Shown: positions 1 to 8,737 of the stretch, one piece after another | Numbering within the stretch: position 1 is the stretch's first letter | How the letters are laid out: each line of letters opens with the position of its first letter | Source of the DNA: Phytohabitans aurantiacus | Lineage (GTDB): Bacteria > Actinomycetota > Actinomycetes > Mycobacteriales > Micromonosporaceae | Direction of reading: 5' to 3' | Length of the DNA: 64,000 bases | Assembly (NCBI RefSeq): GCF_027923225.1 | Contig: NZ_BSDI01000041.1 | Coordinates: forward strand, 1 to 64,000 | Notes under the pieces: model-generated | Seen by the model: the letters and a program-made list of their open reading frames with translations, nothing else | What the model was told of the DNA's origin: nothing | The model's database searches: none | Made by a program: the position numbers and the translations under genes

Positions 1-394
1 GATCCGTTCCCGCTCCAACGCGGACAATCTCTCTGCCACAACCCACTCCTACCTGCAGAAACGTGGGTGTTGCAGCCAGATCTTGAAACCGCCCAGGACG
101 ACGCTGGAGCGCCAAGATCTGGCGCGCGGCGACCGCCAGGGAAAGCTACGCGTCAAGATCCGGCGCGGACGGCGGCATGCTGGCGGCGGGTTCGGCGTGT
201 CACGGGGCTCGGGTGCGGGAGTGTCGAGTTTGTTGCTGATGTTGGGCGTTTTGCGTTGTTTGTGGGTTTAGGGTGGTCTGAATTGGGTACCAGCGGTGCG
301 GCATGTTGTCGGACGTCTTCACGTTCCGTATTCTTGCCAGCCACCGGAGTGCGCGGCGTCCTGCCGCGCGCCCGTTTTGCTAGTGGGGGACGCG
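1..394. other. Gene-free stretch before the first gene
   Basis: I see no convincing coding sequence here. The short reading frames lack ribosome sites and recognisable domains. The stretch holds a short inverted repeat (75-123) and a T/G-rich section around 220-290. It ends in the ribosome binding site GGGGGA at 385-390 that serves the first gene. Any upstream gene lies outside the window. Confidence 0.6.
75..123. repeat. Inverted repeat with 11-bp arms around AGATCT
   Basis: GCCAGATCTTG at 75-85 is the reverse complement of CAAGATCTGGC at 113-123, with 27 bases between. The right arm with its flank closely matches the right arm of the perfect palindrome at 13002-13052 (both contain CCAAGATCTGGC), so the two may belong to one repeat family. 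Function unknown. Confidence 0.55.
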
Positions 395-2440
395 ATGGCC
401 GAGCGGGCGAATGCCGCACGCAAGGCGGCATCGAAGAGCGGTGCTGCTACGCAGCGCGCCGCAGGGGCGCGGGCGACCGCGTCGCGGGGGAAGAGTGCGC
501 CGGCGACGACGGCGCCAGCTGGCCGGAAGGCCGCGCCTGCCAAAGCGGCCGGGCCCGGTAAGAAGGCTGCGAGCAGCGCAAAGTCCGCTGCTGGAAGCAA
601 GGCCGCGTCGGCAGCTAAAGCGGCGCCCGCTGTGAAGGCCGCGTCTGGTACTAAGGCCGCGCCTGCCGCGAAGGCTGTGCCTCGTTCTAAGGCCGCGCCT
701 GCCACGAAGGCTAAAGGCGCACCTGCGGCGAAGGCGGCGTCCGCAGATAAAGCTGCGCCTCGGGGCAAGTCAGACGTAAAGGCTCAGACGCCCACGAGGG
801 CGGCGGCCAAGACCGCCCGCAAGTCCGCGGCTCCGGCTAAGACCGCATCGGCTAGGACGAGCGCGCCTGCGGCGAAGGTCGCATCTGGGTCAAAGGCCGC
901 GCCTGCCGCGAAGGCTGGGGCGGGGGCGCAGTCTGCGCCCAAGGCGAAGGCCGCGTCCACGGCGAAGGCGTCCACGGCGAAGGCCGCGCCTGCGAGCAAG
1001 GCCGGGACGGCGAAGAAGACGGCGGCTACGGCGGCGAGCGGTGGGTCGAAGGCCAAGGCCGGCACGGCCAAGAAGGCCGCCCCTGTGAAGGCGAGCCGGG
1101 CCGCTACCGGCAAGGCCGCAACAAGCGAAGCGGCGAGCAAGGCTGCTAAGGCAACGACGAAGGCCGCGCCCGCGACGAAGGCCGTACCTGAGAAGGCGGC
1201 GCCCGCCGCGAAGGCGCCTGCGAAGGCGCCGTCTGGGACGAAAGCTGCGAAGGCGGCGCCGGTGAAGGGCGCGTCCGCGGCGACGTCCAGCGCGGAGACC
1301 GCACCGGCCGGGAAGGCGGCGCCCGCCGTGAAGGCCGGGCCTGCGAAGGCGCCGTCGGGGACGAAAGCCGCGCCGGCCGCGGAGGCCAAAACGACGAAGG
1401 CCGCGCCTACCGCGAAGGCCGCGGCTGGAAAGACAGCGGCCAAGAAGGCCGGCACGGAGGCCAGCACGGCCGAGGCCGCTGCGGAGCCCGCGGCTGGGAA
1501 GACGGCGACCGAAAAGGCCAGCACGGCCGAGGCTGCGGCTGGGAAGGCGGCGGCCAAGAAGGCCGGCACGGAGAGCGCCAGCACCGCCAAGGCCACTACG
1601 AAAGCCGCGAAGGCTGCGAAAGCGGCCGACGCTGGCGGGGCTGTGAACGGCGTGAAGGGCGCGGAGGGCGCCGCCGGGCCGGAGGCTCCGGCTGAGGCGG
1701 CCGCACCGTCGAAGAGGTCGGCTTCAACGACGAAGGCGGCACCAAGTAAGAAGGCCGCGCCCGCGAGCCTTACCGCCGCTAAGCGTGCGGTCAAGGCTGC
1801 CGAGTCGGGCGCGACGAAAACGGCGTCGCCGGTGAGCGACGTGCGAGATGACACGACGGCCGGTACGACCCCGGCCACCGGACCGTCTGAAGAGACGGTC
1901 ACCGCCGCTCCGGACGTTACGGCGAGACCCGCTCGTAGCGCTGAGGAGATCACCACACCGACCGCGGCCACCCAGGCCCAGCCGACCGCCGCGCAGACCG
2001 CGGACAAGGGAGCGACGATGGCGAAGACTGCCGACACGAAGACCACCGCCGCAAGCCGCAAGCCGGCAAAGGGCACCCGCACTGCCGCGGAGACGGAGAA
2101 GATCAAGGCCGCGCTGGCGGCTCGGCTGGACGAGCTTCGCACCGAGTACGATCAGACGCTGAGCGAGATTACCGAGCTTCAGCGCGAGCGGCTGACCGAC
2201 TCGGCCGGCGACGACCAGGCCGACACGGGCACCAAGACGCTCGAGCGCGAGCAGGAGATCTCCCTCGTAAACGGCATCCTGGAGCGGATCAGCCAGGTGG
2301 AGCGGGCGCTGGAGCGGCTCGACGAGGGCAGCTACGGCTGGTGTGAGCGGTGTGGCAACCCGATTCCGGTGGAGCGGCTTGCCGCGTTCCCCTCCGCGAC
2401 ACTGTGCGTGACCTGCAAGCAACTGGAGGAGCGGCGCTGA
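395..2440 (+). CDS. TraR/DksA C4 zinc-finger protein with a long Lys/Ala-rich N-terminal region
   Basis: The protein has 681 residues. Residues 1 to about 540 are almost entirely Ala, Lys, Thr, Ser, Pro and Gly, in irregular KAAP/KAAPAAK-type repeats. They resemble the basic tails of histone H1-like and some actinobacterial HU proteins, which suggests (inference) DNA binding or condensation. The last 125 or so residues form a TraR/DksA-type unit: a helical hairpin followed by a four-cysteine zinc finger (CERC...CVTC). DksA-type proteins bind the RNA polymerase secondary channel. The ATG at 395 follows GGGGGA; a longer upstream frame has no such site. An internal ATG at 2018, preceded by AAGGGAG, would give a 140-residue protein of normal TraR/DksA length. 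The 3' end overlaps the proposed lspA start. Confidence 0.85.
   Translation: MAERANAARKAASKSGAATQRAAGARATASRGKSAPATTAPAGRKAAPAKAAGPGKKAASSAKSAAGSKAASAAKAAPAVKAASGTKAAPAAKAVPRSKAAPATKAKGAPAAKAASADKAAPRGKSDVKAQTPTRAAAKTARKSAAPAKTASARTSAPAAKVASGSKAAPAAKAGAGAQSAPKAKAASTAKASTAKAAPASKAGTAKKTAATAASGGSKAKAGTAKKAAPVKASRAATGKAATSEAASKAAKATTKAAPATKAVPEKAAPAAKAPAKAPSGTKAAKAAPVKGASAATSSAETAPAGKAAPAVKAGPAKAPSGTKAAPAAEAKTTKAAPTAKAAAGKTAAKKAGTEASTAEAAAEPAAGKTATEKASTAEAAAGKAAAKKAGTESASTAKATTKAAKAAKAADAGGAVNGVKGAEGAAGPEAPAEAAAPSKRSASTTKAAPSKKAAPASLTAAKRAVKAAESGATKTASPVSDVRDDTTAGTTPATGPSEETVTAAPDVTARPARSAEEITTPTAATQAQPTAAQTADKGATMAKTADTKTTAASRKPAKGTRTAAETEKIKAALAARLDELRTEYDQTLSEITELQRERLTDSAGDDQADTGTKTLEREQEISLVNGILERISQVERALERLDEGSYGWCERCGNPIPVERLAAFPSATLCVTCKQLEERR
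2006..2020 (+). promoter_or_regulatory. Possible internal ribosome site and start for a short DksA-like form
   Basis: AAGGGAG at 2006-2012 lies five bases before an in-frame ATG at 2018-2020. Translation from it would begin MAKTADTK and give 140 residues containing only the helical hairpin and zinc finger. The site is seen in the sequence; its use is an inference. Confidence 0.4.
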
Positions 2441-3012
2441 CTGCGGACGCGGAGACGACGGCGGCCGATTCGACGGCCGGGACAAAGGCGACCACGCGCA
2501 GACGCGCGGTCACCATCCTGGCAGCGACGGCCGCCGTCGTGTGCCTTGCTGATTTTGGTACCAAGCACTGGGCGCTCGCGACGCTTGAAAACCGCGATCC
2601 GGTGAAGCTGCTGGGCGGCGCGGTCTATCTGACGCTGACCCGCAACAGTGGTGCCGCGTTCAGCTTGGGCAGCGACTACACGTTCGTGTTTCCGCTGGTG
2701 ATGGCCGGTGTCGTGGCGTGGATCTGCTTCATGGCGCTGAAGCTGCGGTCGCTGCCGTGGGCGGTTGCGCTCGGTCTGGTACTCGGTGGCGGGCTCGGCA
2801 ACTTCGTCGACCGGCTGTTTCGGGCGCCGGGCCCCTTCGTGGGGCACGTGGTCGACATGGTCAGTCTCTTCGACCCGTACGGCCAGGTGTGGCCGATCTT
2901 CAACCTGGCTGACAGCGCCCTGGTGTGCGGTGTCGTGCTCGCGGTGGTGCTGGAGTTGACGGGACGGCAGCGCGACGGCACGCGAGTGCGATCCAAGAAG
3001 GATCCCTCGTGA
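2437..3012 (+). CDS. lspA: Lipoprotein signal peptidase (signal peptidase II)
   Basis: This membrane aspartyl protease cleaves signal peptides from diacylglyceryl-modified prolipoproteins, acting after Lgt (encoded at 55.9 kb). With the start chosen here it has 191 residues and four hydrophobic segments. Hallmarks are TRNSGAAFSL (68-77) and the two catalytic aspartates in NFVDR (D125) and FNLADS (D159). The start is unusual: GGAGGAG at 2425-2431 points to a CTG at 2437, which overlaps the preceding stop codon. The only nearby conventional alternative, GTG at 2404, has no ribosome site. Its 3' end overlaps the next gene by four bases, so the two are probably co-transcribed. Confidence 0.9.
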   Translation: MTADAETTAADSTAGTKATTRRRAVTILAATAAVVCLADFGTKHWALATLENRDPVKLLGGAVYLTLTRNSGAAFSLGSDYTFVFPLVMAGVVAWICFMALKLRSLPWAVALGLVLGGGLGNFVDRLFRAPGPFVGHVVDMVSLFDPYGQVWPIFNLADSALVCGVVLAVVLELTGRQRDGTRVRSKKDPS

Positions 3013-3938
3013 CCGCGACCCGCTCGTTACCGGTACCCGATGGCTTGGATGGGTTGCGCCTGGACCAGGCCGTCTCACGCCTTTTCGGGCTGTCACGCAC
3101 TGCCGCGGCCGCGCTGGTCGAGGCCGGTGACGCGCTCGTGGACGGCGTGCCCCGGCCGAAGGCCGACAAGGTCAGCGCTGGCTCGTGGCTCGAGGTGACG
3201 CTGCCGGCGCCGCCGGCGCCGGTGGAGGTCGTACCGCAAGCGGTGCCCGGCCTCAGCGTGGTCTACAGCGACGACGACATCGTGGTGGTCGACAAGCCGG
3301 TGGGGGTGGCCGCGCACCCGAGTCCGGGGTGGACGGGGCCGACGGTCATCGGCGGCCTGGCCGGCATGGGGCATTCGATCTCGACGAGCGGCGCGGCCGA
3401 GCGGCAGGGCGTCGTGCACCGGCTCGATGTCGGCACGACGGGGCTGATGGTGGTCGCGAAGAGTGACCAGGCTTACAGCGTGTTGAAGCGGGCGTTCAAG
3501 GAGCGCGAGGTCGAGAAGCGGTACCACGCGGTGGTCCAGGGGCATCTCGACCCGCTCCGGGGCACGATCGACGCCCCGATCGACCGGCACCCGACCCACG
3601 ACTGGAAGTGGGCGGTGATGTCAGGCGGTAAGCCCAGCGTCACGCATTACGACACGCTGGAGGCGTTTCCGTCCGCGAGCCTCGTCGATGTCCGCTTGGA
3701 GACCGGCCGTACGCACCAGATCCGGGTCCACTTCTCGGCCATGCGGCACCCGTGCGTGGGTGACCTGACGTACGGTTCTGATCCGACACTCGCGGCCCGG
3801 TTGGGGCTGTCCAGACAGTGGTTGCATGCCCGGGCGCTCAGCTTTCTGCACCCCCGTACGGGGGAAGAGGTTCAGTTCGTCAGCGACTACCCTGATGACC
3901 TGGCGAGGGCGCTGACGAAGCTGCGCGACGCCGCCTGA
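3009..3938 (+). CDS. rluD: RluD/RluA-family 23S rRNA pseudouridine synthase
   Basis: The enzyme isomerises uridines to pseudouridine in 23S rRNA. It has 309 residues: an S4 RNA-binding domain (about 12-70), then the RluA catalytic domain with the signature VVHRLDVGTTGL, in which D140 is the catalytic aspartate, and the later RTHQIRVHF motif. The GTG start overlaps the lspA stop (GTGA). The lspA-rluD pairing is common in many bacteria. The exact target uridines cannot be read from sequence, so the symbol is by family. Confidence 0.88.
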   Translation: MTATRSLPVPDGLDGLRLDQAVSRLFGLSRTAAAALVEAGDALVDGVPRPKADKVSAGSWLEVTLPAPPAPVEVVPQAVPGLSVVYSDDDIVVVDKPVGVAAHPSPGWTGPTVIGGLAGMGHSISTSGAAERQGVVHRLDVGTTGLMVVAKSDQAYSVLKRAFKEREVEKRYHAVVQGHLDPLRGTIDAPIDRHPTHDWKWAVMSGGKPSVTHYDTLEAFPSASLVDVRLETGRTHQIRVHFSAMRHPCVGDLTYGSDPTLAARLGLSRQWLHARALSFLHPRTGEEVQFVSDYPDDLARALTKLRDAA

Positions 3939-3962
3939 CATCTCACCCTGAGGAGCGACGCC

Positions 3963-4937
3963 GTGCGCGCTGGCGATTTGCTGCGCCGGCTTGACAGCCG
4001 GTTGCTGCCGCCCCTGGCGGCAGCGCTGGCACGGCTCGCACACGGTCGGGTTCGCATGCGTGTACTCACCGCTACCGCACTGCTGTCCGTGAGCGCGGTG
4101 CTGCTCACCGCGGTGTGGACGGCGGGGCGCGGTGAGCCGCCCGGTGACGTCACGGTGGGTGATGTCGTGCGGGTCGGTGTGACCGACGGGGAGTCGATCC
4201 CGCAGTACGTGCGGTCGAGTCGCAGCGAGCTCGCGACGCTGGCCGCGGACCAGGAGACGTACGCGCTGGTCACTCTCTCGGCGTACCTGGCACCCGAAAG
4301 GCTGAAGCCGATCCTCGGCGGGATTTCGGTGTCGCAGGTTTTCGGGCGGGTGCCGCTCCCCGGCGCTCAAACCCAGATAGTGCGCATTCCGGCGTTGCGC
4401 GTGCCAGACGACGTCACGGCGGGGATGGTGATCGTCGCCGACCGCAAAAACGCCGAGGCGACCGAGTACCGCGAGATGAGCAGCAAGCTGACCGGCGACA
4501 GCGCGCGCGAGCGGGAGCTGCGCCAGGTCTACGACAGCGGTGCCGAGGTCGCGATCGCTGAGGCGGAGGCGTACCGCGGCGGCTGCTCGTGTGTGTACGC
4601 GGCTGTGGTTCGCGCCACACCGCCGGCGCTGGATCGGGTTTTCGAGCGACCGGAGGTGCGGGCCGTCGACGCCGCGCCGGAGGTGCGTCGGCTGGACCGA
4701 GCGGTGTTCCTGCCGCCGCTGCCCGAGCAGCGTGACGTCGTCCGCCCGCCCGTCCACACCGCCCTGCCCTCGGGGCCGCCGGCCCCGGAAACACCCACCC
4801 CGCCTGCGGAAAGTCCCTCAGCTTCGGCGCCGTCACCGGAGCCGTCGACGGAGCCATCGCCGTCGGTCGAGCCGTCCTCCGCGACTCCGGAGCCCTCACC
4901 GAGTGACGTGCCGACGACGGCCCCCGCGTCCGAGTGA
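3963..4937 (+). CDS. Membrane-anchored protein of unknown function with Pro/Ser-rich tail
   Basis: The protein has 324 residues. A basic N-terminus (1-32) leads into one hydrophobic segment (about 33-54), which predicts a single membrane anchor with the rest outside the cell. The middle (60-260) shows no family that I recognise, though the run from about 145 is reminiscent of SAF/RcpC-like pilus-assembly proteins, a weak impression only. The last 60 or so residues are a low-complexity Pro/Ser/Glu tail typical of wall-spanning linkers. GTG start with AGGAG at 3951-3955. It follows rluD by 24 bases and may be in the same transcript. Confidence 0.7.
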   Translation: MRAGDLLRRLDSRLLPPLAAALARLAHGRVRMRVLTATALLSVSAVLLTAVWTAGRGEPPGDVTVGDVVRVGVTDGESIPQYVRSSRSELATLAADQETYALVTLSAYLAPERLKPILGGISVSQVFGRVPLPGAQTQIVRIPALRVPDDVTAGMVIVADRKNAEATEYREMSSKLTGDSARERELRQVYDSGAEVAIAEAEAYRGGCSCVYAAVVRATPPALDRVFERPEVRAVDAAPEVRRLDRAVFLPPLPEQRDVVRPPVHTALPSGPPAPETPTPPAESPSASAPSPEPSTEPSPSVEPSSATPEPSPSDVPTTAPASE

Positions 4938-5138
4938 CAATCGTTCGGCAGCATCTCGCGGCCCGTCCGGCCGTTGAACCTTTAGGTGGGTGCGGCCCGT
5001 GTCCAGAATCGTGGCGGTCGGAGTGTCGTGCTCTCGTAGGGCCGATGGTGTGGTCTCAATAAGGATTTGTTCGTAGCCTGTCATGCGGGGTCCTTGCTGA
5101 GAAATGCGGGACCGAGATGGCGCTGGGAGGGGCGAGCC

Positions 5139-6416
5139 GTGGAGGGCACCGAGACCGGCTGGGGCCGGCCTGCGGAACCAGCGCCGCGATGGCGTGCGCT
5201 GCTGGACCGTGCCCTGCTAGGCAATCGTTCGGGGGAAGACCCAGAGATCGTGGTCGATCAGCAGGGCATGATGCGAAGGGCGCCGAGCCCGCTCGACGGT
5301 CGTTCTCGGACAAATGGGGCAAATGGCGCCAACGGCATAAACGGCCGCCAGAGCTACGGCGGCTACCCGCAGGACTACGACGACGGCTACCCGCCCGACG
5401 CGCGTTACCGCGACGAGTACCGGGATCCGGCGCCGCGCTACCCCGACGACTACGACCGGCGCTACCCGCAACGCGAGGAGTACAGCCGGTACGCCGCCCT
5501 GGAAGAGGAGCGCTACCTGCCTCCGCAGTCGCCGAGCAACGGCTACGCCCCGCCGGCACCCGACCCGTACGCGTCGCGCATCGAATGGCGCCAGACCCGT
5601 CCCGACCCCGAGGTGGAGCGCGCCGTCGGCGTGCTGCGCCGCGACCTGGGCAACCCGAAGGTGCTCGCGTTCGCCAATCCCAAGGGCGGCGTCCACAAGA
5701 CCACCGCGACCGTGCTGGCCGCGGCGACGGTCGGCAGCGTCCGCGGGCGCGGCGTCCTGGCCTGGGACGACAACGAGCTGCGCGGCACGCTCGGCCTGCG
5801 CGCCGGTAGCGCGCGCCACGCGCGCACCATCCGGCACCTGATCGCCGACCTCGCCGACGTCGAGGGCATGCACGGGATCGACCTGAAAGACACCCTCGAC
5901 GACTACTTGCGGCACGCCTCCGACGGCTCCTATGACGTACTGGCCGGCGAGGAGAGCCCGCGATTCGCGCAGCGCCTCGACCAGTACACGGTGCGGCGGG
6001 TGCTGGAGTTGCTGCGCCGCACGCACGACGTGATCTGCGTCGACACCGGCAACAACGTCGAGAGCGCCAACTGGCAGACCGTGCTCCAGGCGGCCGACCA
6101 GTTGGTGATCACCACGGTGCCGCGCGAAGACGCCGCGTTCACCGCCGACTGGATGCTCGACCTGCTCTACGAGGTGGGCATGGGCGAGCTGGCGGAAAAC
6201 GCGGTCACGCTGCTCTCGTGCCCCACCCCGGCCAAGTCGCCGCTGCTCGACGACCTGGCGGGGCACTTCGAGGGCAGGACCAGGGCGGTCGCCGTCGTCC
6301 CCTACGACCCCGCGCTGGAGGCCGGCTCCTCCATCGAGTACGCCCAGCTGCAGCCCGAGACCCGCGAGGCGTGGCTGAAGGCGGCGTCAGTGATGCTGGA
6401 GCCCTTCGTCCGCTAG
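5139..6416 (+). CDS. MinD/ParA-like P-loop ATPase with a Tyr/Pro-rich N-terminal region
   Basis: The protein has 425 residues. Residues 70-150 are rich in Tyr, Pro, Asp and Arg and probably disordered. The ATPase domain starts near 170 with the deviant Walker A motif KGGVHKTT (182-189); the usual KGGVGKTT glycine is His here. A Walker B-like VICVDTGNN follows. Such ATPases move or position other molecules (chromosomes, division sites, secretion machinery); no partner gene such as parB or a type VII secretion gene is next to it. The GTG at 5139 follows GGGAGGGG at 5125-5132, which decides it over longer frames. Convergent with the gene at 6697. Confidence 0.8.
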   Translation: MEGTETGWGRPAEPAPRWRALLDRALLGNRSGEDPEIVVDQQGMMRRAPSPLDGRSRTNGANGANGINGRQSYGGYPQDYDDGYPPDARYRDEYRDPAPRYPDDYDRRYPQREEYSRYAALEEERYLPPQSPSNGYAPPAPDPYASRIEWRQTRPDPEVERAVGVLRRDLGNPKVLAFANPKGGVHKTTATVLAAATVGSVRGRGVLAWDDNELRGTLGLRAGSARHARTIRHLIADLADVEGMHGIDLKDTLDDYLRHASDGSYDVLAGEESPRFAQRLDQYTVRRVLELLRRTHDVICVDTGNNVESANWQTVLQAADQLVITTVPREDAAFTADWMLDLLYEVGMGELAENAVTLLSCPTPAKSPLLDDLAGHFEGRTRAVAVVPYDPALEAGSSIEYAQLQPETREAWLKAASVMLEPFVR

Positions 6417-6696
6417 ACGATTGGATCTGGGTCAAAACCAGGATTCGAGCTACCGCGATGCCCGTCGTGGCGCGGACCGTCGCTCCCGCAGCCTCGCCCT
6501 CCGCGTCCAGTCACGCTCAAGATCCCGACAAAATCCCTGATTTTGTCGCCTCAGACGCGCTCGGAAGCCGCGATATCAGGGATTTCGCTGTCACGTCCGG
6601 GCGGGTCGTGTGGCGGCGGCGGGTGAGGCCGCGGGAGCAACGGCTCTCGAGCGCCGCGGACGTCGCGGTAGCCCGGCATCTCTTGGAATAGATCGT
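6417..6696. other. Intergenic region between convergent genes
   Basis: No gene is visible. The stretch is locally AT-richer than its surroundings near 6527-6585, where overlapping inverted repeats lie that could act as a two-way transcription end signal. Confidence 0.5.
6527..6585. repeat. Overlapping inverted repeats, possible bidirectional terminator
   Basis: GACAAAAT and ATTTTGTC flank CCCTG at 6527-6547, a perfect 8-bp-arm hairpin. AAATCCCTGAT (6531-6541) also pairs with ATCAGGGATTT (6575-6585), so two mutually exclusive structures are possible. Its place between converging genes suggests termination; the low GC of the arms is unusual for this genome. Confidence 0.45.
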
Positions 6697-8466
6697 CTAG
6701 CGCTTGATGACGGGGCGCTGCGGGGGCCACGACTTCGGCAGGATGTCCTTCTCGACCTTCGGCCGCGGGTCGGGGCGGCAGCCGTAGACGATGCCCCAAC
6801 GCGGGCACGATCCGTCTGGCAGCCGCTTCATGTGGGCGATCCACGACATGTACCCGACGGTGTCGCGGCGCTCGGTGTCCGGCATGTACCGGTTGGCGGT
6901 GGCCGAGGCGCCGGACGCCAGCACCAGCATGATCGGGATCAGCATGAGGCCCGCCGGGGCGCCGCCGTTGGCCGACTTCGGTTCGAGCCGGTGCGCCATC
7001 ATCCGGCGCACCGCCTTGACGCCGTACAGCACCGCGAACCCGGTCAGCAGCAACGTGCAGTACAGCAGCACGGCGGTCGTGCGCGGGTACAGCCGGACGG
7101 TCATGGTTTCCCACTGCTCGCTGGCCAGCCACATGCGCAGGATCCAGGCACCGGCCGCGAAGCAGCCGAGCGAGATCACCGCGCTGCGCCGCCAGCCGAA
7201 CCAGAGCGCCGCGCCGATGCCGAGCGCGAGCAGCAGCGTGAACACGCCGACCCCGCCGAGCTCACCCGTGGGCGGCCACAGCAACGACTCGGCGCCGGGC
7301 CGGTCGTTGCGCCACATCGCGAAGTACGTGGGCTCGGTGTTGGTGTCGAAGTAGAAGTAGTTGTCGCTGGTGGCGCCGGTGGGCGAGAAGAGGCCCATGA
7401 TCGTGCCCCACGTGATGCGCAGGAAGATGAGCAGCGCGCTGCCGGCGAGCAGCAACGCCTTGACCCAGCCGCGCCGCCACGGGGTGACGATCAGGAAGGC
7501 GAGCACCACGCCGGGCGCGCACCAGACGAACCAGCCGGTATAGAACTGGAACTGCAGCGCCAGGATCGCGCCGAACCCGGCGCCGTAGAGCAGGGCGAGC
7601 AGCGGATGCAGGCGATCCGAGCGGCGGGCCTGGCGCAGCAGCGCCACCAGCACCGGGATCATCATGACGAGCGTGAGCTGCGGGTACGGCTTGACGGGCT
7701 CGATGAACGGCAGCATCGCGATGACGCCGATGCCGAGCGCCCACATGGGGCGCAGAGTCATCCGCCAGGCGAGATACGCGGCCGGGCCGAAGAGGGCGGT
7801 GCCGAAGATCTGCAGGTCCTTGAGGGCGTACAGGGGAATCTGGTCGTAACGCTCTGACCAGTACTGGATGATGGTGAAGGGCAGCGGACCGTAATGGTCC
7901 GGGATGTCCTCGCCCCGCATGAGCATGTCGGTCCATTGAAGGATCCAGACGTAGTCGCCGCCGCCGGCCCACAGCGGCAGCGGCGTGTCGCGGAGGGCGA
8001 CCTGGATGCCACCCGCGACGATGCCGGTCGTGAGGCCCGCGACGGCGGCGCAGCCGATCCGCACGACGACGTCGCGCCAGTACGGGTTGAGCAGCTTGTG
8101 GGCGATGACGAGGATCGTCACGATCCCGGCCGCGATGATGGCGAACCGGAATTGGAGCGCGGAAAGCCCGCTTACCTGACCGATCCGATTCATCGGGTTG
8201 ACGTCGATGTCTTTCGCCCAGAAGGGGAAAATCAGGGCGGTGAAGACGGCGGTGACGATCTCCAGCGGTATCCACACCGCGCGCAGCCACTGGCGCCAGC
8301 GCTGGCGCTTGACGGGTGGGCCCGCCGGCTCCTCTGTGACTGTTGGTGCTGGTGAGGTCTCATCCGGCGGCAGCGGGTCCTCGGGCAGTTGCTCGACCGG
8401 AATTACCTCCGGTTTCCGGCCCACTGCCGGTTTCGCGGTGTCTCCCACCAAATCTTCCGCTACCAT
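6697..8466 (-). CDS. Polytopic membrane protein, GT-C glycosyltransferase-like (possibly arabinofuranosyltransferase-like)
   Basis: The protein has 589 residues with an N-terminal Pro/Glu-rich cytoplasmic stretch (1-60) and about 11-13 hydrophobic segments. After the second to third segment comes a luminal loop with acidic residues (RGEDIPDHYGPLPF). This layout is typical of GT-C enzymes that use polyprenyl-phosphate sugars, including the AftA-type arabinofuranosyltransferases of actinobacterial cell walls. The AftA comparison is my impression and needs a profile search. ATG start. It diverges from dnaE and stands alone. Confidence 0.65.
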   Translation of the reverse strand: MVAEDLVGDTAKPAVGRKPEVIPVEQLPEDPLPPDETSPAPTVTEEPAGPPVKRQRWRQWLRAVWIPLEIVTAVFTALIFPFWAKDIDVNPMNRIGQVSGLSALQFRFAIIAAGIVTILVIAHKLLNPYWRDVVVRIGCAAVAGLTTGIVAGGIQVALRDTPLPLWAGGGDYVWILQWTDMLMRGEDIPDHYGPLPFTIIQYWSERYDQIPLYALKDLQIFGTALFGPAAYLAWRMTLRPMWALGIGVIAMLPFIEPVKPYPQLTLVMMIPVLVALLRQARRSDRLHPLLALLYGAGFGAILALQFQFYTGWFVWCAPGVVLAFLIVTPWRRGWVKALLLAGSALLIFLRITWGTIMGLFSPTGATSDNYFYFDTNTEPTYFAMWRNDRPGAESLLWPPTGELGGVGVFTLLLALGIGAALWFGWRRSAVISLGCFAAGAWILRMWLASEQWETMTVRLYPRTTAVLLYCTLLLTGFAVLYGVKAVRRMMAHRLEPKSANGGAPAGLMLIPIMLVLASGASATANRYMPDTERRDTVGYMSWIAHMKRLPDGSCPRWGIVYGCRPDPRPKVEKDILPKSWPPQRPVIKR

Positions 8467-8737
8467 CCATCCACCTTCGCCCCGTGGGTTTGCGGAAGCC
8501 CGCGGCGGCAGAGAATACCCGAGCCACGTAACGGCCCGATGGCGTCGCTCCCCCTACCGTAGGGTGAGCCGCTTGGTCATGTCCGCGGTATCGGGCAATT
8601 CACCCGTGTCCACTGTGGACTGTGTGCCACGTGATCCAGTTGGCACGACCTGAGGCCGTGTCGCCCCTGCCGGGTGTCGGACCCCCGGGCTAGGCTCTGT
8701 GACCGGTAAGGCGTGCGTCGACGGGAAGGGGGCTTGG
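8467..8737. promoter_or_regulatory. Divergent promoter region of the GT-C gene and dnaE
   Basis: This 271-base interval must hold promoters for both flanking genes. It includes a 13-base palindrome GTCCACTGTGGAC at 8608-8620 and, just after it, TGCCA and TGGCA as short inverted arms. GGGAAGGGGG at 8723-8732 is the dnaE ribosome site. I could not assign -10/-35 boxes with confidence. Confidence 0.4.

Noticed and set aside
784..2142. 452-residue frame opposite the Lys/Ala-rich gene
   Set aside because: Ala/Phe/Val-only composition results from reading GCC/AAG repeats backwards; no real hydrophobic topology or family.
6610..7857. 415-residue plus-strand frame
   Set aside because: Arg/Gly/Asp-rich shadow of the GT-C membrane gene, with no domain.
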